Source: Microvirga sp. VF16 (GTDB lineage: Bacteria > Pseudomonadota > Alphaproteobacteria > Rhizobiales > Beijerinckiaceae). From it: a stretch of 64,000 bases of DNA. Below the pieces are notes generated by a model that was not told the origin of the DNA, did not search any database, and was given only the letters and a program-made list of their open reading frames with translations. Position 1 is the first letter of the stretch. Every line of letters starts with the position of its first letter. Location of the stretch: positions 806,001 to 870,000 of the forward strand of contig NZ_CP069354.1 of NCBI RefSeq assembly GCF_016864375.1, written 5' to 3'. The translations under genes and the position numbers were made by a program. Below, piece after piece: positions 27,991 through 36,303 of the stretch.

Positions 27991-28291
27991 GGCCCTCCCG
28001 AATTTTCGCTGATGGCAAGCGGATGGTCTTGCGACTTGTTTACTATTGACCAACCGTCCGGTCAATTATATTGATGAGAGAAACAGCGTCAATGAGCCAA
28101 CACTCGGCCCTTCAGGGAGCAAAGCGGGATGGCATGTTTCGACGATCAGCAGGATCTGCGCGCACAGCTACGCCGGCTTCGCGCCTTCCTTCACAACTGC
28201 CCTCATCCTGCAATGATCTGCAGGCTCCTGGCCACCTGATCCTTGCGCAACAATAAGAACAACAAACGACAACGACACTCGGAGGAAACAA
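27991..28291. promoter_or_regulatory. Divergent control region between paaG and the Liv-type ABC operon, with candidate PaaR operator
   Basis: The 301-bp gap holds no gene I would support. TTGACCAACCGTCCGGTCAA (28046-28065) is a palindrome with perfect six-base outer arms (TTGACC/GGTCAA) and agrees with the paaZ-side site at 18922-18942 in 16 of 21 positions. It is placed to control both the paaG operon and the transporter. A GGAGG ribosome site stands just before the 28292 start. Confidence 0.6.
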
Positions 28292-29458
28292 ATGAACTCG
28301 AAGGCAACTCTCAAAACTCTGCTCGTCGCCTCTGTCATGGGCTTCGGTCTCACCCATGGCGTGCATGCCCAGGACACCGTCAAGATCGGATCGGTTCTCT
28401 CGGTCACCGGGCCGTCGTCCTTCCTCGGTGAACCCGAGGACAAGACGCTGCGGATCTATGTCGACAAGATCAATGCGGCTGGCGGCGTTGCCGGCAAGAA
28501 GATCGAACTGGTGATCTACGATGACGGCGGCGACGCCAACAAGGCGCGTACCTTCGCGACCCGCCTCATCGAGGACGACGAGGTGATCGCCATGGTCGGT
28601 GGAACGACCACCGGAAGCACGATGGCGATGATCCCCGTCTTCGAAGAGGCGAAGGTTCCGTTCATTTCGCTCGCCGGTGCCATCGAGGTGATCGATCCGG
28701 TGCGCAAGTTCGTCTTCAAGACGCCGCACACCGACAAGATGGCCTGCGAGAAGATCTTCGAGGATCTGAAGAAGCGCAACCTCACCAAGATCGGCCTGAT
28801 TTCGGGCACAGACGGTTTCGGTGCTTCCATGCGTGCGCAATGCGTCAAGGTTGCTCCGAATTACGGCATGCAGATCGTCATCGACGAAAATTACGGTCCG
28901 CGCGACAGCGACATGACAGCTCAGCTCACGAAGATCAAGAACACGGCCGGCGTGCAGGCTGTGGTCAATCCTGGCTTCGGTCAGGGACCGGCCATCGTGA
29001 CCCGCAACTATGCCCAGCTCGGCATGACGAACATTCCGTTCTACCAGAGCCATGGCGTGGCCTCGAAGAGTTTCATCGATCTGGCCGGTGCTGCGGCTGA
29101 AGGTGTTCGGCTCCCGGCTGCGGCGCTCCTCGTCGGCGACAAGCTGCCGGAGAGCGATCCGCAGAAGAAGGTCGTGACGGAATACAAGCAGACCTACGAG
29201 AGTGCCACGAAGCAGCCGGTCTCGACCTTCGGCGGTCACGCCTATGACGGTCTCTTCATTCTGGTCGAGGCCATGAAGCGCGCGAACTCGACCGATCCCC
29301 AGAAGATCCGCGACGAGATCGAGAAGACCAAGGGCTTTGTCGGCACGGGCGGTATCGTGAATACGTCGCCCACCGACCATCTTGGCCTCGACCTCTCGGC
29401 CTTCCGCATGCTTGAGATCAAGGGCGGCGACTGGAACCTGGTCGCATCCGGAAGCTGA
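28292..29458 (+). CDS. Liv-type ABC transporter substrate-binding protein
   Basis: A 388-aa periplasmic binding protein (Peripla_BP_6). The signal peptide ends at about GVHAQDTV, and the mature protein begins VKIGSVLSVTGPSSFLGEPE with INAAGGVAGKKIELVIYDDGG, the family hallmark. It leads a complete permease/ATPase set on the same strand. Its position divergent from paaG with a shared candidate operator suggests an aromatic acid such as phenylacetate as ligand rather than a branched-chain amino acid (inference). Confidence 0.93.
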   Translation: MNSKATLKTLLVASVMGFGLTHGVHAQDTVKIGSVLSVTGPSSFLGEPEDKTLRIYVDKINAAGGVAGKKIELVIYDDGGDANKARTFATRLIEDDEVIAMVGGTTTGSTMAMIPVFEEAKVPFISLAGAIEVIDPVRKFVFKTPHTDKMACEKIFEDLKKRNLTKIGLISGTDGFGASMRAQCVKVAPNYGMQIVIDENYGPRDSDMTAQLTKIKNTAGVQAVVNPGFGQGPAIVTRNYAQLGMTNIPFYQSHGVASKSFIDLAGAAAEGVRLPAAALLVGDKLPESDPQKKVVTEYKQTYESATKQPVSTFGGHAYDGLFILVEAMKRANSTDPQKIRDEIEKTKGFVGTGGIVNTSPTDHLGLDLSAFRMLEIKGGDWNLVASGS

Positions 29459-29536
29459 TCTCTTCTTGCAACCCATTGAACGGGAGGCTGCTCGTCGGCC
29501 TCCCGTTCGGCAACCTGAAGGTCGCGGGACAGCATC

Positions 29537-30409
29537 ATGGCCGAGTTCCTCCAGTTCCTCTTTTCCGGTCTGACGGTGGGAGCCGTCTATGCGCTGGTCG
29601 CACTCGGCTTCACCCTGATCTACAATGCCTCGGGCGTCGTGAACTTCGCGCAGGGCGAGTTCGTCATGCTTGGCGGCATGGTGACGGTGTTCGCCTCGGC
29701 AGCTGGAATGCCCTTGCCGCTGGCTGCTTTCATTGCCATTTGTACTGCCGTCGCGATCGGCCTTCTGCTCCATCGCTTCGCCATCGAGCCTGCTCGCGGT
29801 GCATCCGCCGTGACGCTCATCATCATCACCATCGGTGCATCGATCCTGTTGCGTGGCCTCGCTGCCATTGTCTTCGACAAGCAGTTTCACAAGCTGCCGG
29901 CCTTCACGGGCGAGAGCCCGATCGATATCTTGGGCGCGGCCGTCCAGCCGCAGAGCTTCTGGGTGCTCGGCGGGACTGCGATCGTCGTGCTGGCGCTCTA
30001 CGTCTTTCTTGAGCACACGGTCGTGGGCAAGGCAGTTCTTGCCACCGCAGCGAACCGGCTTGCGGCGCGTCTGGTCGGCATCAACACGACCACGATCATG
30101 GCTCTGGCCTTTGGCGGTTCGGCCGCTATCGGTGCGGTTGCCGGAATTCTGGTGACGCCGATCACGCTGACGAGCTACGATGTCGGGACGCTGCTGGCGC
30201 TGAAGGGCTTTGCCGCCGCCATGCTGGGCGGTATGGGCAATCCGGTCGGCGCGGTCGTCGGCGGGTTGTTGCTCGGTCTGCTGGAGGCGTTCGGCGCCGG
30301 CTATATCAGCTCGACTTACAAGGATGCCTTTGCTTTCCTTGTTATCCTCATCGTCCTGTTCGCAGCGCCTCAGGGCCTATTCGGGCGTCGTGTCGTGGAG
30401 AGGGTATGA
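29537..30409 (+). CDS. Liv-type ABC permease, LivH family
   Basis: A 290-aa inner-membrane permease with about eight hydrophobic segments. The opening LFSGLTVGAVYALVALGFTLIYNASGVVNFAQGEFVMLGG region and the EAA-like loop near ALKGFAAAMLGGMGNPVGAVVGG are characteristic of LivH. Its stop overlaps the next permease start (ATGA, 30406-30409). It forms the channel together with the LivM-type subunit. Confidence 0.94.
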   Translation: MAEFLQFLFSGLTVGAVYALVALGFTLIYNASGVVNFAQGEFVMLGGMVTVFASAAGMPLPLAAFIAICTAVAIGLLLHRFAIEPARGASAVTLIIITIGASILLRGLAAIVFDKQFHKLPAFTGESPIDILGAAVQPQSFWVLGGTAIVVLALYVFLEHTVVGKAVLATAANRLAARLVGINTTTIMALAFGGSAAIGAVAGILVTPITLTSYDVGTLLALKGFAAAMLGGMGNPVGAVVGGLLLGLLEAFGAGYISSTYKDAFAFLVILIVLFAAPQGLFGRRVVERV

Positions 30410-31359
30410 GAATGCGTGCTCTCGTGAACCAGCGTTCCATCACACTCGTCGTGCTGGCGGTCGTGATCGCCGCTCTCCCGCTCGTCTTTCCGTCGAGCTA
30501 CTATTTCCGTGTGGCCTCGCTCGTATGGGTGTCGGCGCTCGCCGCCATCGGCCTCAATATCCTCATGGGACAGGCGGGACAGGTCAGCCTGGGACACGCG
30601 GCGTTCTTCGGTATCGGTGCTTATGCGGTCGCCATCGGGCCGACTCATTTCGGCATTCCTCCGTGGGTTGCGCTTCTCATCGGGGCGGTTCTCTCGGCTG
30701 CTCTCGCTTATCTGGTGGGGCGCCCGATCCTGCGTCTGAAAGGGCATTATCTCGCCATCGCCACCTTGGGCCTCGGCGTTCTGGTCGCTCTCGTCATCAC
30801 GACGGAAAGCCGCTGGACTGGCGGACCGGATGGCATGCCGGTCGAGAGATTGTCTCTCTTCGGCTGGCGGGTCAGCGGATCCTATACATGGTACTGGGTG
30901 ACGGGTGGCCTCCTGCTCATCGGAACCTGGATTGCACTCAATCTCGACGAGACGCCGACGGGTCGAGCCTTCCGCGCGCTGCACGACAGCGAGGTGGCTG
31001 CACAGGTCGTCGGCGTCGATGTGGCGCGCTTCAAGCTGCAGGCCTTTGTGATCGCTGCCGTCTACGCTTCGCTGGCCGGTTCCGCTCTCGCGTTCATGAA
31101 TGGCTTCATCAACCCAGATCAGGCGGGCTTCCTGCATTCGGTGGAACTCGTTACCATGGTGGTGCTGGGCGGTCTCGGATCCGTGGTCGGCAGCATCGTC
31201 GGCGCGGCCGTGCTCGTGTCGCTTCCGCAGGCCCTAACGATCTTTCAGGAATACGAGCATCTTCTGCTTGGCCTCATCATCATCGTGGCGATGATCTTCA
31301 TGCGCAACGGCATCGTGCCGAGTCTCTCGGCTCTGGTCTTCCGGAGGGCACGCTCATGA
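30406..31359 (+). CDS. Liv-type ABC permease, LivM family
   Basis: A 317-aa polytopic permease. GLNILMGQAGQVSLGHAAFFGIGAYA is the LivM signature and VTMVVLGGLGSVVGSIVGAA the cytoplasmic coupling region. The start is fixed by ATGA overlap with the upstream permease, and its stop again overlaps the ATPase gene by ATGA (31356-31359). Partner of the LivH-type permease. Confidence 0.94.
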   Translation: MRMRALVNQRSITLVVLAVVIAALPLVFPSSYYFRVASLVWVSALAAIGLNILMGQAGQVSLGHAAFFGIGAYAVAIGPTHFGIPPWVALLIGAVLSAALAYLVGRPILRLKGHYLAIATLGLGVLVALVITTESRWTGGPDGMPVERLSLFGWRVSGSYTWYWVTGGLLLIGTWIALNLDETPTGRAFRALHDSEVAAQVVGVDVARFKLQAFVIAAVYASLAGSALAFMNGFINPDQAGFLHSVELVTMVVLGGLGSVVGSIVGAAVLVSLPQALTIFQEYEHLLLGLIIIVAMIFMRNGIVPSLSALVFRRARS

Positions 31360-32138
31360 GCATCCTGAAGGCGACGGATATCGGCATTTCCTTCGGCGGC
31401 GTGAAGGCTGTCGATGGTGTAAGCTTCTCGGTCGATCCCGGGCGGATCCTGTCGATCATCGGCCCGAACGGGGCGGGCAAGACCACTCTCTTCAATATCG
31501 TATCCGGTGTGTATGCCGCGAGCCGCGGGTCGATCCACCTCGCTGACGAAGATGTGACGGGGCTTGCCCCCCACAAACTTGCCGCGCGCGGGCTCTCCCG
31601 CACATTCCAGAACCTGCAGATTTTCCAGCGCATGACCGCCTGCGAGAACGTGATGGTGGGGTGCCATCTGCGGGAAAAGTGCAGTCTTCTTCCGGCCCTG
31701 TTCAGAGCCCCTTCCGTCTCGCGCCAGAACCGCGAGACGCGGGCCGCAGCGCTCGATCTTCTTGCCGATGTGGGCTTGAAGGAAGTCGCGGACGTTCCGG
31801 CCGGGTCGTTGCCTTACGGCGCCTGCAAGCGTCTCGAGATTGCCCGCGCTCTCGCGGCAGAGCCGCGCGCGCTTCTGCTCGACGAGCCCGCCGCTGGCTG
31901 CAATGCGGTGGAGACCGAGGAGATCGATCACCTGATCAAGCAGGTCGCCGATCGGGGCGTCGCCGTTGTTCTCGTCGAGCACGACATGAAGCTCGTGATG
32001 AAGATCTCCGACAGGATCCTCGTGCTTGAGCGCGGGCGCCCGCTGGCCGAGGGGACACCGCGGGAGGTACGCGATGATCCAAGGGTCCTTGAGGCTTATC
32101 TGGGACAACACGGCGCACGGGAGGCTGCCCGTGCTTGA
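31356..32138 (+). CDS. Liv-type ABC ATP-binding protein, LivG family
   Basis: A 260-aa ATPase with Walker A GPNGAGKTTLFN, the LivG insertion RTFQNLQIFQRMTACENVMVG, a signature region SLPYGACKRLEIARAL (the consensus LSGGQ is degenerate here, as often in LivG), and Walker B ALLLDEPAAG followed by LVEHDMKLV. It overlaps both neighbours. It powers the importer with the LivF-type ATPase. Confidence 0.94.
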   Translation: MSILKATDIGISFGGVKAVDGVSFSVDPGRILSIIGPNGAGKTTLFNIVSGVYAASRGSIHLADEDVTGLAPHKLAARGLSRTFQNLQIFQRMTACENVMVGCHLREKCSLLPALFRAPSVSRQNRETRAAALDLLADVGLKEVADVPAGSLPYGACKRLEIARALAAEPRALLLDEPAAGCNAVETEEIDHLIKQVADRGVAVVLVEHDMKLVMKISDRILVLERGRPLAEGTPREVRDDPRVLEAYLGQHGAREAARA

Positions 32139-32835
32139 GGTTGCGAATCTGCGCAGTGCCTATGGCCGGATCGAGGTGCTCAAGGGCATCGATCTCGATG
32201 TTCAGACGGGCGAGATCGTCGCGCTGGTCGGCTCGAACGGAGCGGGCAAGACCACGCTGCTGCGCACGCTCTCGGGCGTTCAGCCGATGACCGGCGGCGA
32301 GATCCGCTTCAAGGGACAGCGCATCGATCGTCTGCCGCCTCATCAGAGGGTGGAACTCGGCATCACACAGTCGCCGGAGGGCCGGCAGGTGTTCGGGCCG
32401 CTGACGGTCGAGGACAATCTGCGGCTCGGCGCCTATCGACGGCGCGACAGGGAGATCGATCAGGATCGCGACCGCATCTTTGGCATGTTCCCGGTTCTCG
32501 CCGAGAAAAGGCAGCTTCTGGCCGGTGGATTGTCGGGTGGTCAGCAACAGATGCTGGCCATCGGTCGCGCGCTCATGGGCCGTCCCAAGCTTCTGCTACT
32601 GGATGAGCCGTCGCTCGGCCTGTCGCCACTCCTCGTCGATCAGATTCTTGACGCCATCGTTTTCCTCAAGAAGGATGGCATCACGGTGCTGCTCGTCGAG
32701 CAGAATGCCAGCGCGGCTCTCGCGATTGCGGATCGCGGCTATGTGCTGGAGACCGGCAAGGTCGCCCATAGCGGAGCGGGCTCGGCATTGCTTGCCGATC
32801 CCCAGATCAAGGCGGCCTATCTCGGCATCGAGTGA
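32131..32835 (+). CDS. Liv-type ABC ATP-binding protein, LivF family
   Basis: A 234-aa ATPase: Walker A GSNGAGKTTLLRTLSG, LivF-specific ITQSPEGRQVFGPLTVEDNL, signature LSGGQQQMLAIGRALM, Walker B LLLLDEPSLGLSP. GTG at 32131 is preferred because GGGAGG precedes it and the protein then starts LEVANLRSAYG as in relatives; it overlaps the LivG-type gene by 8 bases. It ends the five-gene transporter operon, converging on the DUF2783 gene 13 bases away. Confidence 0.93.
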   Translation: MLEVANLRSAYGRIEVLKGIDLDVQTGEIVALVGSNGAGKTTLLRTLSGVQPMTGGEIRFKGQRIDRLPPHQRVELGITQSPEGRQVFGPLTVEDNLRLGAYRRRDREIDQDRDRIFGMFPVLAEKRQLLAGGLSGGQQQMLAIGRALMGRPKLLLLDEPSLGLSPLLVDQILDAIVFLKKDGITVLLVEQNASAALAIADRGYVLETGKVAHSGAGSALLADPQIKAAYLGIE

Positions 32836-32848
32836 TCAGCCTTTCGCA

Positions 32849-33067
32849 TCAGCCCGACGTTGATTTCGTCTGCTCCATGCTCTGCTTCGCAAGAGCGAGA
32901 GCCTCCTGAAGCACGGCCTGATCGCCGATGTGATTGGCAAGGATCAGCACGAGTGAAGAGTTGAGCGCGGCACTCTCCTCATCCGATAATCCGCGATGAG
33001 CCTCGATCAGCGCGCGATAGGCGCGGTCTGGATCGGTAAACTGGCCTTCGGTGACGAGTGTGCTCAT
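32849..33067 (-). CDS. DUF2783 domain protein
   Basis: A 72-aa helical protein (FTDPDRAYRALIEAHRGLSDEESAALNSSLVLILANHIGD) that matches DUF2783. This family is repeatedly found beside aromatic-ring FAD monooxygenases, and here the two overlap by ATGA (33064-33067). No molecular function is known to me; a small partner or stabiliser of the monooxygenase is a reasonable guess. Last gene of the three-frame operon. Confidence 0.85.
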   Translation of the reverse strand: MSTLVTEGQFTDPDRAYRALIEAHRGLSDEESAALNSSLVLILANHIGDQAVLQEALALAKQSMEQTKSTSG

Positions 33068-34668
33068 GCGTGCTTTTCCTCGAGACCCCTTAGGCGGCGC
33101 GATGCACGCTCGATCAGCGGCGATGCCACGTGCCTCCAGCGTGCCGCGAGATGCTGATCGGGACGCACGAGATAGGTGCTACCGGGGGTGGCGTCGAAAC
33201 GTTGGGCGAAGACGCCTTCCGCATCGATGAGGTCTTCACCGATGACGAGAACGCGAGCGCCCGTTGGCCGAGGCCCTGCGCTTGGCACATGGATGAGGGT
33301 CTCCTCGCCGCCCAGTGCCTCGAGCAGCCAGACCGGCTGTCCGGTGCTGTTACGCATCGGGGCATCCGGTAAAGGCGCGCCGAGGCGGGCGGAGCCAGAC
33401 CAAGCGTCTTCGTCCGGTGTCAACAAAAGCGTCTCATAGGTCGAGGGCATCGACAATCTGCCGGAATTCACCATCCGCTTGGCGAAGGGCGCGTGACGCG
33501 CGAGAGCAAGAATTGCATCGCGAAAGCGCAGCTCTTGCGCCGAGCGAGGAGCAATGAAATCCGTGGAGCGGGTCGAATGGCCGATATTCTCGTCGGCTGC
33601 TGCCGAACGCTCGAGATTGTAGCTGTCGATCAGGCTCTCCGGTGCTTCACCCTTGATGACGAGCGCGAGCTTCCAGGCTAGGTTCTCCGCATCCTGAATG
33701 CCGGAATTCGCGCCGCGCGCGCCGAAAGGCGAAACCTGGTGGGCTGCGTCGCCGGTAAAGGCCACGCGGCCATGCACGAACCGCTCCAAGCGCCGGCACT
33801 GGAACGTGTAGACCGACACCCATTCGAGAGAAAAATTCTCATGTCCCAGCATCTGCCGTAGCCGGGGGATCACGCGCTCAGGCGCCTGCTCGGCCTTTGC
33901 ATCGGCCTCGGGGCCGAGCTGAAGGTCGATGCGCCAGACATCGTCCGGCTGCTTGTGAAGGAGGGCGGAGCGGCCGTCATGAAACGGCGGATCAAACCAG
34001 AACCAGCGCTCGGGTGGGAAGTCACCCTTCATCTTCACATCCGCGATGAGGAATCGATCCTCGAAAACCTCACCCTGGAAGTCGAGCCCGAGCATTCCTC
34101 GTACGGCGGAGCGGGCTCCATCGGCTGCCACCACCCAATCCGCATCGAGGTCGTAGGAGCCTTCAGGTGTCTCGATGGTCAGCGTTACGCCATCGTTACG
34201 GCGTTTGAGGCCGTTCACCTTGTTGCGCCAGCGGATATCGAGATTGGGCAACTCCGCAGCGCGCTCGACCAGCGCATGTTCAAGATAATACTGCTGCAGG
34301 TTGATGAAGGCCGGCATCTTGTGCCCAGCCTCGGGTAGCAGATCGAAGGCATAAAGCTGATCGTCGCGCTGAAACACTTTTCCAAGCTTCCAGGTCACGC
34401 CTTTCTCAAGACAGGTTTCGGCAACGCCGAGCCGATCGAGGATCTCGAGCGTGCGCTTGGCATAGCAGATGCCGCGCGATCCTTCCCCGATCCGGTCCGC
34501 ATCGTCGAGGAGCACAACAGGCATGCCACGTTGCGCCAGATCGATGGCGGTGCAAAGTCCGACGGGACCCGCGCCGACGACGATGACGGGATGTCGGGCC
34601 GGAGAGGGGCGATCCTGGTCCGCACTGCGGCGGTAGCCGAATTGGAAGAGGGGTTTGCGGGTGTTCAT
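33064..34668 (-). CDS. FAD-dependent aromatic monooxygenase (PheA/TfdB/MhpA group)
   Basis: A 534-aa flavoprotein hydroxylase. An N-terminal Rossmann motif PVIVVGAGPVGLCTAIDLAQ, the DG motif VVAADGARSAVRGMLG and the second FAD motif GRVAFTGDAAHQVSPFGARG place it in the class A phenolic-ring hydroxylases. The C-terminal thioredoxin-like domain (about 430-530) is present. The substrate is not readable from sequence; location beside an aromatic acid importer and the paa genes suggests a hydroxylated aryl-alkanoate. Start ATG overlaps the stop of a truncated hydrolase frame. Confidence 0.92.
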   Translation of the reverse strand: MNTRKPLFQFGYRRSADQDRPSPARHPVIVVGAGPVGLCTAIDLAQRGMPVVLLDDADRIGEGSRGICYAKRTLEILDRLGVAETCLEKGVTWKLGKVFQRDDQLYAFDLLPEAGHKMPAFINLQQYYLEHALVERAAELPNLDIRWRNKVNGLKRRNDGVTLTIETPEGSYDLDADWVVAADGARSAVRGMLGLDFQGEVFEDRFLIADVKMKGDFPPERWFWFDPPFHDGRSALLHKQPDDVWRIDLQLGPEADAKAEQAPERVIPRLRQMLGHENFSLEWVSVYTFQCRRLERFVHGRVAFTGDAAHQVSPFGARGANSGIQDAENLAWKLALVIKGEAPESLIDSYNLERSAAADENIGHSTRSTDFIAPRSAQELRFRDAILALARHAPFAKRMVNSGRLSMPSTYETLLLTPDEDAWSGSARLGAPLPDAPMRNSTGQPVWLLEALGGEETLIHVPSAGPRPTGARVLVIGEDLIDAEGVFAQRFDATPGSTYLVRPDQHLAARWRHVASPLIERASRRLRGLEEKHA

Positions 34669-34832
34669 GGCGTAGCCTGGGTGTCGAGGGCCATGCCGCG
34701 ATTATTTCCGACGATGATGCCGGAATTCGAATCGTCCTCAGGCGCATAGGCATATGGATACTGCTCGATCTCCATGAACAACGCCGTCTTCGCGGCTATG
34801 TCTGTAGGCGTGGCGAATGCCTTTTCGACCAT
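34665..34832 (-). pseudogene. Remnant of an MBL-fold metallo-hydrolase (N-terminal stump)
   Basis: The 55-aa frame (ATG 34832 after AGGGAAAA) reads VEKAFATPTDIAAKTALFME, then YPYAYAPEDDSNSGIIVGNN and ends ALDTQATP. From memory this is the extreme N-terminus of full-length MBL-fold hydrolases of about 300 aa that travel with DUF2783/FAD-monooxygenase operons; the zinc motif HxHxDH should follow but is absent. The frame stops exactly at the monooxygenase start (ATGA), as if a deletion removed the remainder. It may survive only as a leader providing translational coupling. Confidence 0.6.
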
Positions 34833-34964
34833 GGCGATTTTCCCTGTCTTCACACGCGGCTCATGCCGTCAGCCTCTGTTGAGAGCGACGGCCGGCGCTA
34901 TTGAGTGACAGGGTAATCCTGATCTTGCGATGGTCAAGTTGGCTGTGACAGACCAGAGTCGCGA

Positions 34965-35840
34965 TCAGCGCAGATTGAAGCGCAGCGGTATGGTGAACGT
35001 GAGTTGTGGGATGAAATCCGGCACCGGCGGTACGGAAGAACCAGGACTTGCCGTACCAAGTGCAGCCTGATCAAGTGCGGCGTGCCCGGCGCTTCGCACA
35101 AGCGATGAACTGATAATGCGGCCGGAACGCTCTACGGTGAACCGTATCTGTGCAACGCCGCTGACACCCTGACTCCGGGCAACATCAGGATAGCGCAAGC
35201 GGTTGCGCAGCGCCGACGCAAGGCTTGCCAAATAGCGATTGCGTGCGCTCGGGTCGGCCGAAGCGGCCTGGCCGCTCATATTCTCTTGCAAAGCCGAAGC
35301 TTGTCCCTGGCGCGCGTCCGATGGAAGCGGCTTCTGCTCGGCAACCGTTCGGCGTGGAGGGGGCTTACGCTCCACCGACTTCGGAGGAAGCTTTTTCTCT
35401 GGCTTGGGAGGCGGCGGCTCTTCGACAGGCTTAGCAACCACCGTTTCAGGAGGAGGCGGAATGATGACAGCCTCTGTCTCAATGGTCTCCTGTTCAATCG
35501 GTACAGCTTCGACAGGCAAAGCTTCTGTCACTTCCTGAGGCTGAGCTTCGACGACTTCCTCGGGAGGCTGCTCTTCGATTGTCTCGGTCTCAGTGGGTAA
35601 AGGCTCAATCTCGGCGGGAGGAGCTTCCTGGGCCTGCATCGCTGCTGCTCCCACCGACACGATCTCTTCCATGGCAGGAGCTAGATCGATGGTGATCTCC
35701 TGCTCGCCGGGCGCGTCTGGCGCATCGGATGACCACAGGGTCACGGCCGTCAATGCGGCGCCATGCAGAAGAGCCGCTGTGAGAAAGGCGATTCCAAGCC
35801 GGCTCGGTTCTTGGGGCGAACGTATGCTCTGAACGGACAT
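34965..35840 (-). CDS. TonB-family energy transducer
   Basis: A 291-aa periplasm-spanning protein: one N-terminal membrane anchor (GIAFLTAALLHGAALTAVTLW, about 15-35), a long Pro/Glu/Lys-rich spacer (about 50-175) and a C-terminal TonB domain (RYLASLASALRNRLRYP, GVSGVAQIRFTVERSG, ending FTIPLRFNLR). It transmits proton-motive energy to outer-membrane receptors; none is in the window. It is last in exbB-exbD-tonB, 16 bases after exbD. Confidence 0.92.
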   Translation of the reverse strand: MSVQSIRSPQEPSRLGIAFLTAALLHGAALTAVTLWSSDAPDAPGEQEITIDLAPAMEEIVSVGAAAMQAQEAPPAEIEPLPTETETIEEQPPEEVVEAQPQEVTEALPVEAVPIEQETIETEAVIIPPPPETVVAKPVEEPPPPKPEKKLPPKSVERKPPPRRTVAEQKPLPSDARQGQASALQENMSGQAASADPSARNRYLASLASALRNRLRYPDVARSQGVSGVAQIRFTVERSGRIISSSLVRSAGHAALDQAALGTASPGSSVPPVPDFIPQLTFTIPLRFNLR

Positions 35841-35856
35841 CGGATTGCTGCAAGTG

Positions 35857-36303
35857 CTATTGCGCGGCCGATCCGCTCGGGGCCTGCGCGATCAGGGACA
35901 CCTTGCTGAAGCCTGCGGCATTGATCTGGCCCATGATCTCGATGATGCGGCCATAGGGAACCGTCTTGTCGCCGCGGACCAAGACAGCCTGGGTCGGGTC
36001 CGCACTCGCAAGCGGCCGCAGGCGGGGCATCATGGTCTCGGGTGCAAGAGGTTCCTTGTCGAGGAACGGCTGTCCCTGTGCGTCGATACTGATGACGACC
36101 GGTTGCTTCGGCTGCGCGACCTTCGGCGCAGCCGTCTTCGGCAATTGCACCGGCACGCCGACGGTCATGAGGGGAGCTGCCACCATGAAGATGATGAGCA
36201 GCACGAGCATCACGTCGACGAGCGGCGTGACGTTGATCTCAGACAGGGGTGCAGTCCCGAACTCGTCGTCCGTATCCTGCGTCTGGATTGGTCCCATACC
36301 CAT
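35857..36303 (-). CDS. exbD: ExbD-type biopolymer transporter
   Basis: A 148-aa subunit of the proton-driven motor. One N-terminal span contains the proton-carrying aspartate (INVTPLVDVMLVLLIIFMV). The periplasmic domain follows with VVISIDAQGQPFLD and ALVRGDKTVPYGRIIEIM-like segments. ATG 36303 overlaps the exbB stop (TAATG). Similar to TolR, but the tonB neighbour supports ExbD. Confidence 0.93.
   Translation of the reverse strand: MGMGPIQTQDTDDEFGTAPLSEINVTPLVDVMLVLLIIFMVAAPLMTVGVPVQLPKTAAPKVAQPKQPVVISIDAQGQPFLDKEPLAPETMMPRLRPLASADPTQAVLVRGDKTVPYGRIIEIMGQINAAGFSKVSLIAQAPSGSAAQ

Noticed and set aside
28230..28250. Possible sigma-54 promoter before the ABC operon (TGGCC...TTGC)
   Set aside because: The GG and GC elements are 13 bases apart instead of 10, so it does not fit the -24/-12 rule.
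28112..30016. 634-codon open frame antisense to the ABC binding protein and first permease
   Set aside because: Shadow of high-GC coding sequence; it spans two clear genes and an intergenic gap, and its composition is Arg/His/Asp-rich without domains.
30210..31355. N-terminal extension of the LivG-type ATPase frame across the LivM gene
   Set aside because: The ATPase starts at ATG 31356 by ATGA coupling; the upstream part is an out-of-frame read of the permease gene.
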